NCBI GenBank assembly: GCA_023460535.1
Contig: JAEWPV010000020.1
Span: 186,001 to 250,000 of the forward strand
DNA length: 64,000 nucleotides
From: Bacillota bacterium
GTDB lineage: Bacteria; Bacillota; Clostridia; Oscillospirales; Ruminococcaceae
Direction of reading: 5' to 3'
This document shows, piece by piece, positions 46,406-54,864 of the stretch (its first letter is position 1; each line of letters begins with the position of its first letter). The notes under the pieces are model-generated. The model did not search any database and was not told the DNA's origin. It was given only the letters and a program-made list of their open reading frames with translations. The translations under genes and the position numbers were made by a program.

Positions 46406-47629
46406 ATGAGCGTATTTAACGAATTAAAAGAACGCGGCTTAATTGCGCAGATGACGCATGAAAACGAGATTAAGGAACTTTTGGAAAAAGAGAGGGTCAC
46501 CTTCTACATCGGGTTTGACGCCACGGCAGACAGCCTGCACGTCGGGCATTTTTTGCAGCTGATGGTTATGTCGCACATGCAGCGCGCGGGGCATCGACCG
46601 ATTGCCCTGCTTGGCACCGGCACCACAATGGTGGGCGACCCAACCGGTAAATCGGATATGCGCAAGATGCTTACCCCCGAAGAGATTGAGCACAACGCAG
46701 AGTGCTTTCGCCGCCAGATGAGCAAGTTTATCGATTTTTCACAGGATAAAGCCATCATCGCAAAAAACGGCGATTGGTTGATGAAGCTCAATTACATCGA
46801 GTTCTTGCGTGAGATTGGTGTGCATTTCTCGGTTAACCGTATGCTAACTGCCGAGTGCTTTAAGTCGCGTCTGGAAAAAGGGCTTACCTTTATCGAGTTT
46901 AACTACATGCTGATGCAGAGCTACGATTTCTTAAAGCTCAACCGCGATTTTGACTGCAAGATGCAGCTGGGCGGCGACGACCAGTGGTCGAACATCATTG
47001 GAGGGGTTGAGCTGGTGCGCCGCTGTGATGCAAAGGATGTATACGGCATGACATTTACCCTGCTGACCACCAAAGAGGGCAAGAAGATGGGCAAGACCGA
47101 AAACGGCGCCATCTGGTTGGACTCCGATAAAACTCCGCCTTACGAGTTCTTCCAGTACTGGCGTAACGTGGCGGACGGGGACGTAATTAACTGCTTAAAG
47201 ATGATTACCTTTGTTCCGCTGGATGAGATTCGCGAGATGGAGCAATGGGAAGGCAGTGAGCTAAACAAGGCAAAGGAGCGCCTTGCCTATGAGCTGACTA
47301 AGCTTGTTCACGGCGAAGAAGAAGCACAGAAGGCGCTCAGTGCAGCACTCGCGTTGTTTGCATCGGGCGGTAACGACGAGAATATGCCTACAACACAGCT
47401 CTCTGATGAGGACTTTGTCGACGGTGCCATCCCGGTGCTTGACCTTTTAACCAAAACCGGTCTGGCTCCCTCAAAAGGTGAGGCTAGACGCTTGGTGACG
47501 CAGGGCGGCATTGCCGTTGGCGGTGAGAAAGTGACAGACATTTCCGCCTCTGTTAAGCGGGACGATTTTAAGGACGGAGAGCTTATCATTAAAAAGGGTA
47601 AGAAAATTTACCACAAGGCTGTTTTATAA
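46406..47629 (+). CDS. tyrS: Tyrosyl-tRNA synthetase
   Basis: Class Ic synthetase charging tRNA(Tyr). 407 residues from ATG 46406 (GGAGG 8 nt upstream). Rossmann-fold catalytic domain with the HIGH-equivalent HVGH in GFDATADSLHVGHF, the KMSKS-equivalent KKMGKTENG, and a C-terminal S4 domain (APSKGEARRLVTQGGIAVGGEKV). The longer KMSKS-type variant is of the TyrS (not TyrZ) kind by overall pattern; this is a judgement. Controlled by the T-box. A weak AT-rich hairpin follows (47637-47675). Confidence 0.96.
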   Translation: MSVFNELKERGLIAQMTHENEIKELLEKERVTFYIGFDATADSLHVGHFLQLMVMSHMQRAGHRPIALLGTGTTMVGDPTGKSDMRKMLTPEEIEHNAECFRRQMSKFIDFSQDKAIIAKNGDWLMKLNYIEFLREIGVHFSVNRMLTAECFKSRLEKGLTFIEFNYMLMQSYDFLKLNRDFDCKMQLGGDDQWSNIIGGVELVRRCDAKDVYGMTFTLLTTKEGKKMGKTENGAIWLDSDKTPPYEFFQYWRNVADGDVINCLKMITFVPLDEIREMEQWEGSELNKAKERLAYELTKLVHGEEEAQKALSAALALFASGGNDENMPTTQLSDEDFVDGAIPVLDLLTKTGLAPSKGEARRLVTQGGIAVGGEKVTDISASVKRDDFKDGELIIKKGKKIYHKAVL

Positions 47630-47726
47630 ATAATCAAAAATACATGTTTTCAAATCGCATAAAATCATGTATTTTGCCGTTGTATTGACGGAATATGTGT
47701 GCTATAGTATCAGCAGAAAGATTTAT

Positions 47727-47826
47727 TAGCAGAGTAGAAAACTGTGCGTAAAGTGCCATGAGGACGGGGAGTTGCCCATGGACGAAAAGCTTAGTCTTGC
47801 GGTACAGTTTTCGCATCCCGCTGCTA
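47727..47826 (+). ncRNA. Tetrahydrofolate (THF) riboswitch upstream of folT
   Basis: About 100 nt closed by P1 TAGCAG (47727-47732) with CTGCTA (47821-47826). Conserved parts of the THF aptamer are visible: GAGTAGA, GTGCGTAAAGTGCC, the GGGAGTTGCCC hairpin, GGACGAAA and GCATCCCGC. Ligand class is assigned from the pattern and from the folate transporter downstream. The expression platform appears to be the SD-masking hairpin at 47853-47897. Confidence 0.85.
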
Positions 47827-47852
47827 CATTACGGGCATTCGTATATCCATTG

Positions 47853-47897
47853 CCTCCTATATGTAGCAAATCTTTACTTTTTGCTATGTTTAGGAGG
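47853..47897 (+). promoter_or_regulatory. SD-sequestering hairpin of folT
   Basis: CCTCCTA (47853-47859) and TAGCAAA (47864-47870) pair with TTTGCTA (47880-47886) and TAGGAGG (47891-47897) around a 4x4 internal loop. The folT SD AGGAGG (47892-47897) lies wholly in the 3' arm, so translation would be blocked when it forms. Confidence 0.75.
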
Positions 47898-47904
47898 TTT
47901 TTGT

Positions 47905-48459
47905 TTGAAAGGATTTATTCACACCATTGTAAGCTCCGCAAAAAATCTAAAAAATGTCTCGGCGATTGCCGTGGCTGCCATGATGACAGCCGTGATTATT
48001 GTGCTTAGCTTTTACACGTTCAGACCCAGCGAATTTTTAAAGATTTCGTTTGGTTTTCTCCCGCTTTCCATTGTAAGCGCCCTATATGGACCCATCGTCG
48101 GGGGACTAGTGGGCATTGCGGCAGATTTAATTGGCTACACCATTAGTCCGGCGGGACCATACTTTATCGGGTTTTCCATCAGTGGGTTTTTGTCCGGCTT
48201 TATCTACGGGATGTTCTTATACCAAAAAGGCGGTTCTTTGGTTCGTATTATACTCGCAAAGCTTACAATATCTCTGTTTGTACAGATTGGACTCAACTCA
48301 GTGTGGATCTATCTTTTGTACGGAACACCCATTGTTGCGATGCTTCCGACAAGGCTGCTAAAACAAGCTGTGCTGCTGCCAATAGAGATTGCACTGATGT
48401 TCGCCGTACTTAAGGGGCTAGAAAAACTGACAAAGCAAGGAAGGATACCCTTGAAGTAA
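47905..48459 (+). CDS. folT: Folate ECF transporter S component
   Basis: Substrate-binding membrane subunit of an energy-coupling-factor transporter for folates; it needs the shared EcfA-EcfA'-EcfT module, not present here. 184 residues with six hydrophobic helices; family stretches AAMMTAVIIVLSFY, LYGPIVGGLVGIAADLIGY and GFSISGFLSGFIYG. TTG 47905 is the start: AGGAGG lies 7 nt upstream. The long open frame further left only reads through the riboswitch. Folate specificity rests on the THF riboswitch and the family. Confidence 0.87.
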   Translation: MKGFIHTIVSSAKNLKNVSAIAVAAMMTAVIIVLSFYTFRPSEFLKISFGFLPLSIVSALYGPIVGGLVGIAADLIGYTISPAGPYFIGFSISGFLSGFIYGMFLYQKGGSLVRIILAKLTISLFVQIGLNSVWIYLLYGTPIVAMLPTRLLKQAVLLPIEIALMFAVLKGLEKLTKQGRIPLK

Positions 48460-48504
48460 CGGCATTTTTTGCGTAGCTCAATTCGATAAAGGGAGGGAAT
48501 CTGT

Positions 48505-49440
48505 ATGCCCGCTCATATTACGCACAGCCTGTTTGGTGCTGCCGTGCTTTCGTCGGGTATATGTGAACCGCTCAAAGATGGCGATTCGGTTTGTGGATAT
48601 GCGCTTGATCGCACCGCGTTTGAATGGGGTCTACAAGGACCCGATCTCTTGTTTTTTGCAACGCTTGCCGGCAACAAAAAACTCCCGCACTACGGTAATG
48701 TGATGCATGGACAGGAGACTGACCGTCTATTTGTAGCGTTGCAGCAATATGCCGTCAGCGCAAAAAAAACGAAGGGATATAAGGCTGTTTACTCTTATAT
48801 CTTGGGGTTTTGCTGCCATTATGTGCTGGACAAGAATAGTCATCCGTTTGTGTACTACTGGCAAAATGAGGCACAACGCAAAAACCCTAGACTTCACTCT
48901 GTGCATAATAAGCTGGAGAGCGATATTGATAGTGCCATGTCTGAACGCAGGCTGCAAAGAAGCGTACGGGAATTTCGAATGACCGAGGCTGTGATGAGGG
49001 ATAACTCAGTGTGTCGTCCCATCAGCAAGCTGTATGCGTATCTGTTTACCGAGTTATATCAGCTTCCATTAAGTAACGATGAGGTATTGCTGTGTTTTAC
49101 TGGAGCAAGGCGTTATTTTCGGCTTATCATAGACCGGGGTGGACGACGACACCTTGCTAAGGCAGTCGATTTTATTATCAGAAAAAAGGGAGCCGTGTTT
49201 CATATGCTGCGCGTAACGAAGTATGATGCCTCTGTAATGAATGACGAGCATCGCCAATGGGTTAACCTTACCCGCCCTGAGGTCACGCGTAAGGATAGCT
49301 TTGAAGAACTATTTGACGACTCTGTGCGTGAAGCAGCAGAGTTGATTGGCAAGATAGCTTCGAATATTCTAAGCGAAACCCCAGCACAGGTAACCTTTGG
49401 CGACACCTTTGACAATGGCATGACCGACCAGCATTCGTAA
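48505..49440 (+). CDS. Zinc-dependent phospholipase C family protein
   Basis: 311-residue protein of the PF00882-like zinc-dependent phospholipase C fold. The N-terminal MPAHITHSLFGAAVL carries the first histidine ligand; other ligands include GLQGPDLLFF, HYGNVMH and FCCHYVLDKNSHPFV. No signal peptide is seen, unlike secreted toxins such as alpha-toxin, so a cytoplasmic or different role is likely. Monocistronic; AAAGGGAGGG precedes the ATG and a terminator follows. Confidence 0.8.
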   Translation: MPAHITHSLFGAAVLSSGICEPLKDGDSVCGYALDRTAFEWGLQGPDLLFFATLAGNKKLPHYGNVMHGQETDRLFVALQQYAVSAKKTKGYKAVYSYILGFCCHYVLDKNSHPFVYYWQNEAQRKNPRLHSVHNKLESDIDSAMSERRLQRSVREFRMTEAVMRDNSVCRPISKLYAYLFTELYQLPLSNDEVLLCFTGARRYFRLIIDRGGRRHLAKAVDFIIRKKGAVFHMLRVTKYDASVMNDEHRQWVNLTRPEVTRKDSFEELFDDSVREAAELIGKIASNILSETPAQVTFGDTFDNGMTDQHS

Positions 49441-49456
49441 CCATAAAGAAATATTC

Positions 49457-49493
49457 AAAACCGCTTAAGTAACATTGCTTTGAGCGGTTTTTG
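49457..49493 (+). terminator. Terminator after the phospholipase-like gene
   Basis: AAAACCGCT (49457-49465) pairs with AGCGGTTTT (49483-49491), followed by TT. Confidence 0.75.
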
Positions 49494-49569
49494 CTATATT
49501 GCTTCATCGTTCAAAATTAATACATCCGTAATAAATAAAAAACAGTTTTTCAACCCAAAATAGTATCAG

Positions 49570-49666
49570 TAAGCAGGAAGATAACTCCCTGCTTAATCTG
49601 CGCAAGACGCATTAAGCACTAAATTATTCTTTAGTGCAATTATACTACAATGTCGTTGTTTCGACA
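49570..49666 (+). promoter_or_regulatory. Cluster of four overlapping inverted repeats ahead of the efflux genes
   Basis: A: TAAGCAGG/CCTGCTTA (49570-49577, 49588-49595). B: GCTTAAT-GCG/CGC-ATTAAGC (49591-49602, 49608-49617) with a CT bulge. C: GCACTAAA/TTTAGTGC (49616-49623, 49630-49637). D: TGTCG/CGACA (49651-49655, 49662-49666). A and B share GCTTA, and B and C share GC, so neighbouring stems exclude each other. It may be a leader switch or a set of operator sites; no known class recognised. Confidence 0.55.
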
Positions 49667-49681
49667 GAATGGGTGACGGGT

Positions 49682-50716
49682 ATGAAGTTAAGGGCGACAA
49701 TTATTTTTCTTGCAGTTTTATTATTGATTTCAACGATATTTGTTCCGGACATACTCCTCGCTACAATACCGGAGGTGGGGGTAACCCAGTTAACCAAAAC
49801 GGTTTATAATCAATACTTAAACTGTTCCGGATCAATAGAACAGGAGCAAAAGAGTGACGTAACACTTGATGTGCCTGTTATATTGTCGCGTATCGAGGTG
49901 GAAATCGGGGATTATGTAGAAAAAGGGCAGCGGCTAGCGGTGGTAAACAAAGAGGCAACGCTCTCCGCTTATTCTAATCTGGATTCAGCGGCAGCGGTTT
50001 CTGCGATAATGGGAGGCGGTCTTTCCGGTATACCGGACGAACTGTTAAGCAGCTTTGTAAATTCTGGTGGGTCATCCATTTTTGATTTTTATGAAAAAAA
50101 CAAGAATGCCATTCAGGCGATACCCGACAACCTTAAGGCACCGGAAAGCGGTGTTGTTACTCAGCTTACAGCAACCGAAAACCAACTGACAACAGCATTG
50201 ATGCCAATTATCTCCATTGCCCAAACTGAGCATCTGGTTGCGCGAGTAGCGGTATCAGAAACCAACATTTCAAAAATTTATGTTAATCAAAGAGCGGTGT
50301 TATCGGTTATTGCCAACGGGAAAAAGGTTTATGAAGGGATAGTAATTAAGATTTATCCAACAGCCAATCGCTCTTTGCTCTCCTCCTCAACCGATGCTAC
50401 GGTAGATGTTGTGATAAAAATCCTTAACCCAGATCAATCAATAAAGCCAGGGTTCACAACAAAAGCAAGGATAGTCGTGGAAGAAAGTCGCGAGGCGTTC
50501 GTACTTCCGTATGAGGTCATTTGTCAGGATGATGACCAAAATGAGTATGTATACGTGTATTCCGGCGGACGTGCCTTAAAACGCGTAATCCGCACGGGAA
50601 ATGAACTGCTGTACGGAGTAGAGGTTATTGGCGGATTGCTTGAAAAAGAGGTTATCGTAACGAACCCGGAACGAATTGCAGGAGAAGACCGCTTGGTGCG
50701 GCTTTCTGCAGGATAG
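49682..50716 (+). CDS. Membrane fusion (adaptor) protein of a MacA/HlyD-type efflux system
   Basis: 344-residue protein with one N-terminal membrane anchor (residues 5-25), a biotinyl-lipoyl-like half motif (SRIEVEIGDYVEKGQRLAVVNK), a short insertion instead of a long coiled coil, the second lipoyl half (KAPESGVVTQL) and beta-barrel/MP-proximal domains ending GEDRLVRL. The pattern is that of a periplasmic-adaptor homologue working with a MacB-like permease, which follows 97 nt later. ATG 49682 keeps a normal anchor. Cargo unknown. Confidence 0.8.
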   Translation: MKLRATIIFLAVLLLISTIFVPDILLATIPEVGVTQLTKTVYNQYLNCSGSIEQEQKSDVTLDVPVILSRIEVEIGDYVEKGQRLAVVNKEATLSAYSNLDSAAAVSAIMGGGLSGIPDELLSSFVNSGGSSIFDFYEKNKNAIQAIPDNLKAPESGVVTQLTATENQLTTALMPIISIAQTEHLVARVAVSETNISKIYVNQRAVLSVIANGKKVYEGIVIKIYPTANRSLLSSSTDATVDVVIKILNPDQSIKPGFTTKARIVVEESREAFVLPYEVICQDDDQNEYVYVYSGGRALKRVIRTGNELLYGVEVIGGLLEKEVIVTNPERIAGEDRLVRLSAG

Positions 50717-50813
50717 TATGACAAAAGAACTTTCATAGTAACGAGAACAAAGAAATGCGAACGCTTAAATAAGACAGTACTATGGTGTAATGTATAGAAA
50801 GGAGACGCGGCGG

Positions 50814-52001
50814 ATGAGTGACTACCTAAAATATGCGCTAAAAAACTTGTTTTGCAACCGTTTCCGAACCATATTAACCATCATCGGCATTGCAATCGGG
50901 GTTTGCTCTGTTATCATCATCGGTGCGATATCCGATATGGGAAAATCCGCGATTAACACGGAGCTTGATTCCATCGGCATCAGCGGGCTGACGATTGAAA
51001 CGGATAAGCGAATCACCAGTGAAAAACTCAGCTTTGACGATCTAGCCGTGGTGAAGGCCTCTGCGAACGTCAAGGATGCAATCCCCGTCATGCTGGAATA
51101 CACAAATGCCTACACCAAAAACTTAGTGCTTAACAGCGCGGTATGGGGAATTGACTCGGGGGCACGCCAAATCTTTTCTCTTGAAATTCTGCATGGACGC
51201 TTAATCGGAAAGGCGGATGTTGGCAGCGGGGAGAACGTATGCCTAGTTGATAAGAACTTTGCAAACCAAACCTATCGCAGAACAAATATCGTTGGTAAAA
51301 CTATACGGCTGCGTTTGGGCGGGGTGGATGAGGAATTTACCATAGTCGGGGTTGTAAATTCAGGCGGCAATATGCTACAATCTATGCTGAGCAGTTACAT
51401 TCCCACCTTTGTGTATATTCCGTACACCGCAATGCAAAAGGCTGCGGGAAGGGCTTATCTTGACCAAATTGCCGTACAGGCAAAGGATGGAATTAGTCTT
51501 GAGACCGTGAGCGGCGAAGTGGTTCGACGGTTAGAACAGACAAACGGTGATGGTAAGATATACAAAACCCAGAACATCGCACAGCAAAAGGAGAAGCTTA
51601 ACAACCTGCTGAACATTATCTCTTATGTATTGTCTGCGATTGCCGCAATCTCCCTGATTGTGGCAGGGCTTTCCATAATGACGGTGATGCTGGTATCGGT
51701 TAACGAGAGAACGCGCGAGATTGGCATAAAAAAGGCCATCGGAGCACGAAATGTGGTTATCCTAAGTGAGTTTCTGCTTGAGGCATTCTCTATCTCGCTG
51801 CTTGGTAGCCTAATTGGATGTTGCATTGGGCTACTCTTATCCTTTATTGCTTTTCTAATTATTGGAATAGCGCCCATTGTAAATGTTCAGCTTTTACTTT
51901 TGTGTGTCGTATTCTCTGTTGTAAGCGGAACGATTTTTGGTGTTTATCCCGCATCAAAGGCATCAAAGCTGCATCCGGTTGATGCGCTTAGAAACGAGTA
52001 G
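50814..52001 (+). CDS. MacB/FtsX-like ABC transporter permease
   Basis: 395 residues: TM1 at residues 20-40 (TILTIIGIAIGVCSVIIIGAI), a large extracytoplasmic MacB periplasmic-core domain, and three C-terminal TM helices containing the FtsX motif VNERTREIGIKKAIGA and the ending GVYPASKASKLHPVDALRNE. ATG 50814 has GGAG 10 nt upstream. No ABC ATPase gene is adjacent, although such permeases need one; a partner elsewhere or a mechanotransmission role is inferred. Confidence 0.85.
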   Translation: MSDYLKYALKNLFCNRFRTILTIIGIAIGVCSVIIIGAISDMGKSAINTELDSIGISGLTIETDKRITSEKLSFDDLAVVKASANVKDAIPVMLEYTNAYTKNLVLNSAVWGIDSGARQIFSLEILHGRLIGKADVGSGENVCLVDKNFANQTYRRTNIVGKTIRLRLGGVDEEFTIVGVVNSGGNMLQSMLSSYIPTFVYIPYTAMQKAAGRAYLDQIAVQAKDGISLETVSGEVVRRLEQTNGDGKIYKTQNIAQQKEKLNNLLNIISYVLSAIAAISLIVAGLSIMTVMLVSVNERTREIGIKKAIGARNVVILSEFLLEAFSISLLGSLIGCCIGLLLSFIAFLIIGIAPIVNVQLLLLCVVFSVVSGTIFGVYPASKASKLHPVDALRNE

Positions 52002-52006
52002 GAATA

Positions 52007-52750
52007 ATGTGTAATCTCAATTCACCCAATTGTCCCGTTTCTCGGGTTCGAACCGTTGCCATTGGCGGGAAGTATAAGGGATTCATTCATGCGCTTATGC
52101 TCCTTGGCATCAAGAGCATTCCTCTCGTAGGCTGCGATATCTTAGATGCACCTGTGCGTAATCATGCGGATATGCTTGCGCACTACTTAGGGGAAAACCG
52201 CATTCTGTTACACAGCGGTAATGGAAAAGAAGCATCAATGATGACCCAATTGGGGTTTGAGGTATCACAGATACATTCCCCATTAAGGGCTACATATCCT
52301 TATGATTGCGCGCTGAATGCGCTGCATATCGGTAACAAGCTTATCTGCGGAAAACACACGGCTCCGGAGATTATCGATTACTGTGAAACCCATGACATAC
52401 AGGTCGTTTTCTGTGCGCAAGGTTACACGCGCTGTTCGGTGTGTGTGGTGAACGAGAACGCCATTATCACAGCGGACCCGTCTATCGCCGTGCTTTGTAC
52501 AAACCTGGGGATGGACGTATTGCGGATTCGTCCGGGGCATATTCAGTTAGACGGTTACCCTTACGGGTTTATTGGCGGGTGTTGTGGTTTGATAGACCAG
52601 AGTACTATTGCATTTACAGGCACTCCCCAAAGACACCCAGACGGACTAATAATTACTGAATTTCTAGAAAAGCATGATGTAAAGTATATTTGCTTAACAG
52701 ACGATATACTTACAGATATCGGTGGATTCATTCCCTTGCTGTGCGAATAA
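52007..52750 (+). CDS. Conserved clostridial protein of unknown function (DUF6873/GME-fold-like)
   Basis: 247 residues, soluble, cysteine-rich at the N-terminus (MCNLNSPNCPVSR). Conserved-looking stretches include NHADMLAHYLGENRILLH, YTRCSVCVVNENAIITADPSI, GFIGGCCGLID and DDILTDIGGFIPL. I associate this pattern from memory with the DUF6873 family that is predicted to have a guanidino-group-modifying-enzyme fold; this assignment is tentative and no catalytic residue can be confirmed. It starts 5 nt after the permease gene and 53 nt before the ABC-F gene. Confidence 0.5.
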   Translation: MCNLNSPNCPVSRVRTVAIGGKYKGFIHALMLLGIKSIPLVGCDILDAPVRNHADMLAHYLGENRILLHSGNGKEASMMTQLGFEVSQIHSPLRATYPYDCALNALHIGNKLICGKHTAPEIIDYCETHDIQVVFCAQGYTRCSVCVVNENAIITADPSIAVLCTNLGMDVLRIRPGHIQLDGYPYGFIGGCCGLIDQSTIAFTGTPQRHPDGLIITEFLEKHDVKYICLTDDILTDIGGFIPLLCE

Positions 52751-52803
52751 GCAAAACCAATCTTTGCATATCGTGCCAAACAACAAAGAGGAGCATACGA
52801 CAG

Positions 52804-54720
52804 ATGCTGTTACATATTCAATCCCTGCACAAAGGTTTTCTTGATAATAAGGTTCTCTCTGATATCAACGTAACGGTAGAAAACACAGACCGTATCGGAC
52901 TGATTGGCGCTAACGGCGCGGGAAAATCGACACTGCTTCACATCATAACAGACAAGCTGGAAGCCGATAGCGGAACTGTAATGCGGTCGAGCGGCCTTTC
53001 CATTGGGTTCTTGGAGCAGAACAGCGGGCTTGACCGGGATAGTACACTGTACGATGAGATGCTTGGCGTCTTTGGTTCGCTTCTCTCCCTTCAAAACGAG
53101 ATGCGGGTATTGGAAAAGGAGATGGCTTTATGCAGCGGTGATGAAACCCGCTTGCACGAACTATCTGCCGAATACGCGAAAAAGCAGACGGTGTTTGAGC
53201 ACGGTGACGGCTACCTTATTGATGTAAAAATAAAGACCATCTTAAACGGTATGGGGTTCGGTCAAACCGCGCCCGATACCCCTATCGTCTCATTAAGCGG
53301 CGGGGAGAAGACCCGTCTTGCGATGGCACGTCTTTTGATGGAAGAACCACAGCTGCTGATTCTGGATGAGCCGACCAACCACCTGGACTTTAAGACCCTG
53401 ATGTGGTTGGAGCAGTACCTGAACGACTACACCGGTGCCATAATTGTCGTTTCGCATGACCGTTATTTTCTGGACAGAGTAGTCTCTCAGGTTTGGGAGT
53501 TGGAACGGAATACGCTGACAGTGTATCCCGGCAACTACTCAAAATATCTGCTGCTAAAACAGGAACGCTTTGAACGACTGCAGAAGGAATACGAACAACA
53601 GCAAAAGCAGATTGCATCCCTGCAGGATTACATCGACCGAAATATGGCGCGCGCCTCTACCTCAAACAGTGCAAAGGGACGATTAAAGACACTGGAAAAG
53701 ATAGAGGTAATGGAAAAACCCACGGTCTATGAAAAGCACATGACCCTGCGCTTTGAGGCAGAGCGGCAGCCCTACAAAGACCTTCTGGAGCTGGAGAACC
53801 TTTCTCTTTGTGTTGGCGAGGGGGAAGCAAAAAAGCAATTGTTTCAAAATGTATTTCTCAGCATTAAGCGGGGTGAACGTGTTGCGCTCATCGGCGCAAA
53901 CGGGATAGGGAAATCTTCACTGCTTAAGGCGCTTCAAGGGTTGATTCCCGTCGGCGGCGGCCACTTTCGTTGGGGACAAAATGCGGTTATCGGCTACTAC
54001 GAACAGGAGAACGCAAACCTCAACTATGATAAAACGGCCCTGGACGAGCTGTGGGACCGTTTTTCTACACGTACCGAATACGAAATGCGTACGGCACTGG
54101 GAAGGGTACTGCTTACCGGCGAGCACGTTTATAAACCCGTGCGCGTGCTCAGCGGCGGGGAGCGTGCAAAGCTGTCGCTTGCCATCCTAGCGCAAACCAA
54201 AACCAACGTGTTGATTTTGGATGAGCCAACCAACCATTTGGATTTAAGCGCGAAGGAGGACCTTGAAAAGGCGATGCTCTTGTACGAGGGCACTTTGTTG
54301 TTTGTGTCGCATGACCGCTATCTCCTAAACCGTGTTCCCACGAAAATTGTGGAGTTGTTGGCGGATGGCGTTAAGGTATATAACGGCAACTTTGATTTTT
54401 ATATGGACGAGATTGCCCGGGAAAAGGAGCAAGCCGCTCCGCAGAATGCATTAACGGCAAAGCAGGTACCGCCAAAGCATGACGGGTATTATAAAAGCCG
54501 TGAGCAGAAAAGTGCACAGGCAAAGCGCAAAGCGAGGGTTCGGGAACTGGAGGTGCTTATTGCTGCTTGCGAAAAGGAAGTAGCCGAAATGGAGCTTGCT
54601 CTTACCAGCGAGGAGGTATACAGCGACTACAAACAGACGCAGGAAATCTGCGCACAGCTGGAGGAACGGCGAGCCGGGTTATCCGATTATATGGATGAAT
54701 GGGCAGAATTAGCCGAATAG
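52804..54720 (+). CDS. ABC-F family ATPase
   Basis: 638-residue soluble protein with two ABC domains and no membrane segment. First domain: Walker A GANGAGKST (35-43), signature LSGGEKTRLAMA, Walker B LLILDEPTNHLDF; interdomain linker with coiled-coil residues; second domain: GANGIGKSS, LSGGERAKLSLA, LILDEPTNHLDLS; then a charged coiled-coil tail (KARVRELEVLI). Family members (EttA, Uup, YdiF, antibiotic-resistance factors) act on the ribosome. The subgroup cannot be fixed by eye; YdiF/Uup-like housekeeping type is likely. ATG 52804 with GAGGAG about 10 nt upstream. Confidence 0.9.
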   Translation: MLLHIQSLHKGFLDNKVLSDINVTVENTDRIGLIGANGAGKSTLLHIITDKLEADSGTVMRSSGLSIGFLEQNSGLDRDSTLYDEMLGVFGSLLSLQNEMRVLEKEMALCSGDETRLHELSAEYAKKQTVFEHGDGYLIDVKIKTILNGMGFGQTAPDTPIVSLSGGEKTRLAMARLLMEEPQLLILDEPTNHLDFKTLMWLEQYLNDYTGAIIVVSHDRYFLDRVVSQVWELERNTLTVYPGNYSKYLLLKQERFERLQKEYEQQQKQIASLQDYIDRNMARASTSNSAKGRLKTLEKIEVMEKPTVYEKHMTLRFEAERQPYKDLLELENLSLCVGEGEAKKQLFQNVFLSIKRGERVALIGANGIGKSSLLKALQGLIPVGGGHFRWGQNAVIGYYEQENANLNYDKTALDELWDRFSTRTEYEMRTALGRVLLTGEHVYKPVRVLSGGERAKLSLAILAQTKTNVLILDEPTNHLDLSAKEDLEKAMLLYEGTLLFVSHDRYLLNRVPTKIVELLADGVKVYNGNFDFYMDEIAREKEQAAPQNALTAKQVPPKHDGYYKSREQKSAQAKRKARVRELEVLIAACEKEVAEMELALTSEEVYSDYKQTQEICAQLEERRAGLSDYMDEWAELAE

Positions 54721-54741
54721 AATACAATATATTGGCATGAA

Positions 54742-54778
54742 ATAACGGATATGTACGACATGTGTACATATCCGTTAT
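54742..54778. terminator. Bidirectional terminator between convergent genes
   Basis: Perfect 15-bp stem ATAACGGATATGTAC (54742-54756) with GTACATATCCGTTAT (54764-54778), 7-nt loop. It separates the ABC-F gene (+) from the ACT gene (-). T-runs on either side are modest. Confidence 0.65.
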
Positions 54779-54864
54779 GTTGTTTACGAAAAAGAGCGAT
54801 TACGTCTTTTGGCTTTTCGCTCGAAACCGCATTTTAAAGCGTAACGAAATTTCGGTCGAAAATA

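Noticed and set aside
47758..47904. Upstream extension of FolT
   Set aside because: It crosses the THF riboswitch and SD hairpin; TTG 47905 has AGGAGG 7 nt upstream.
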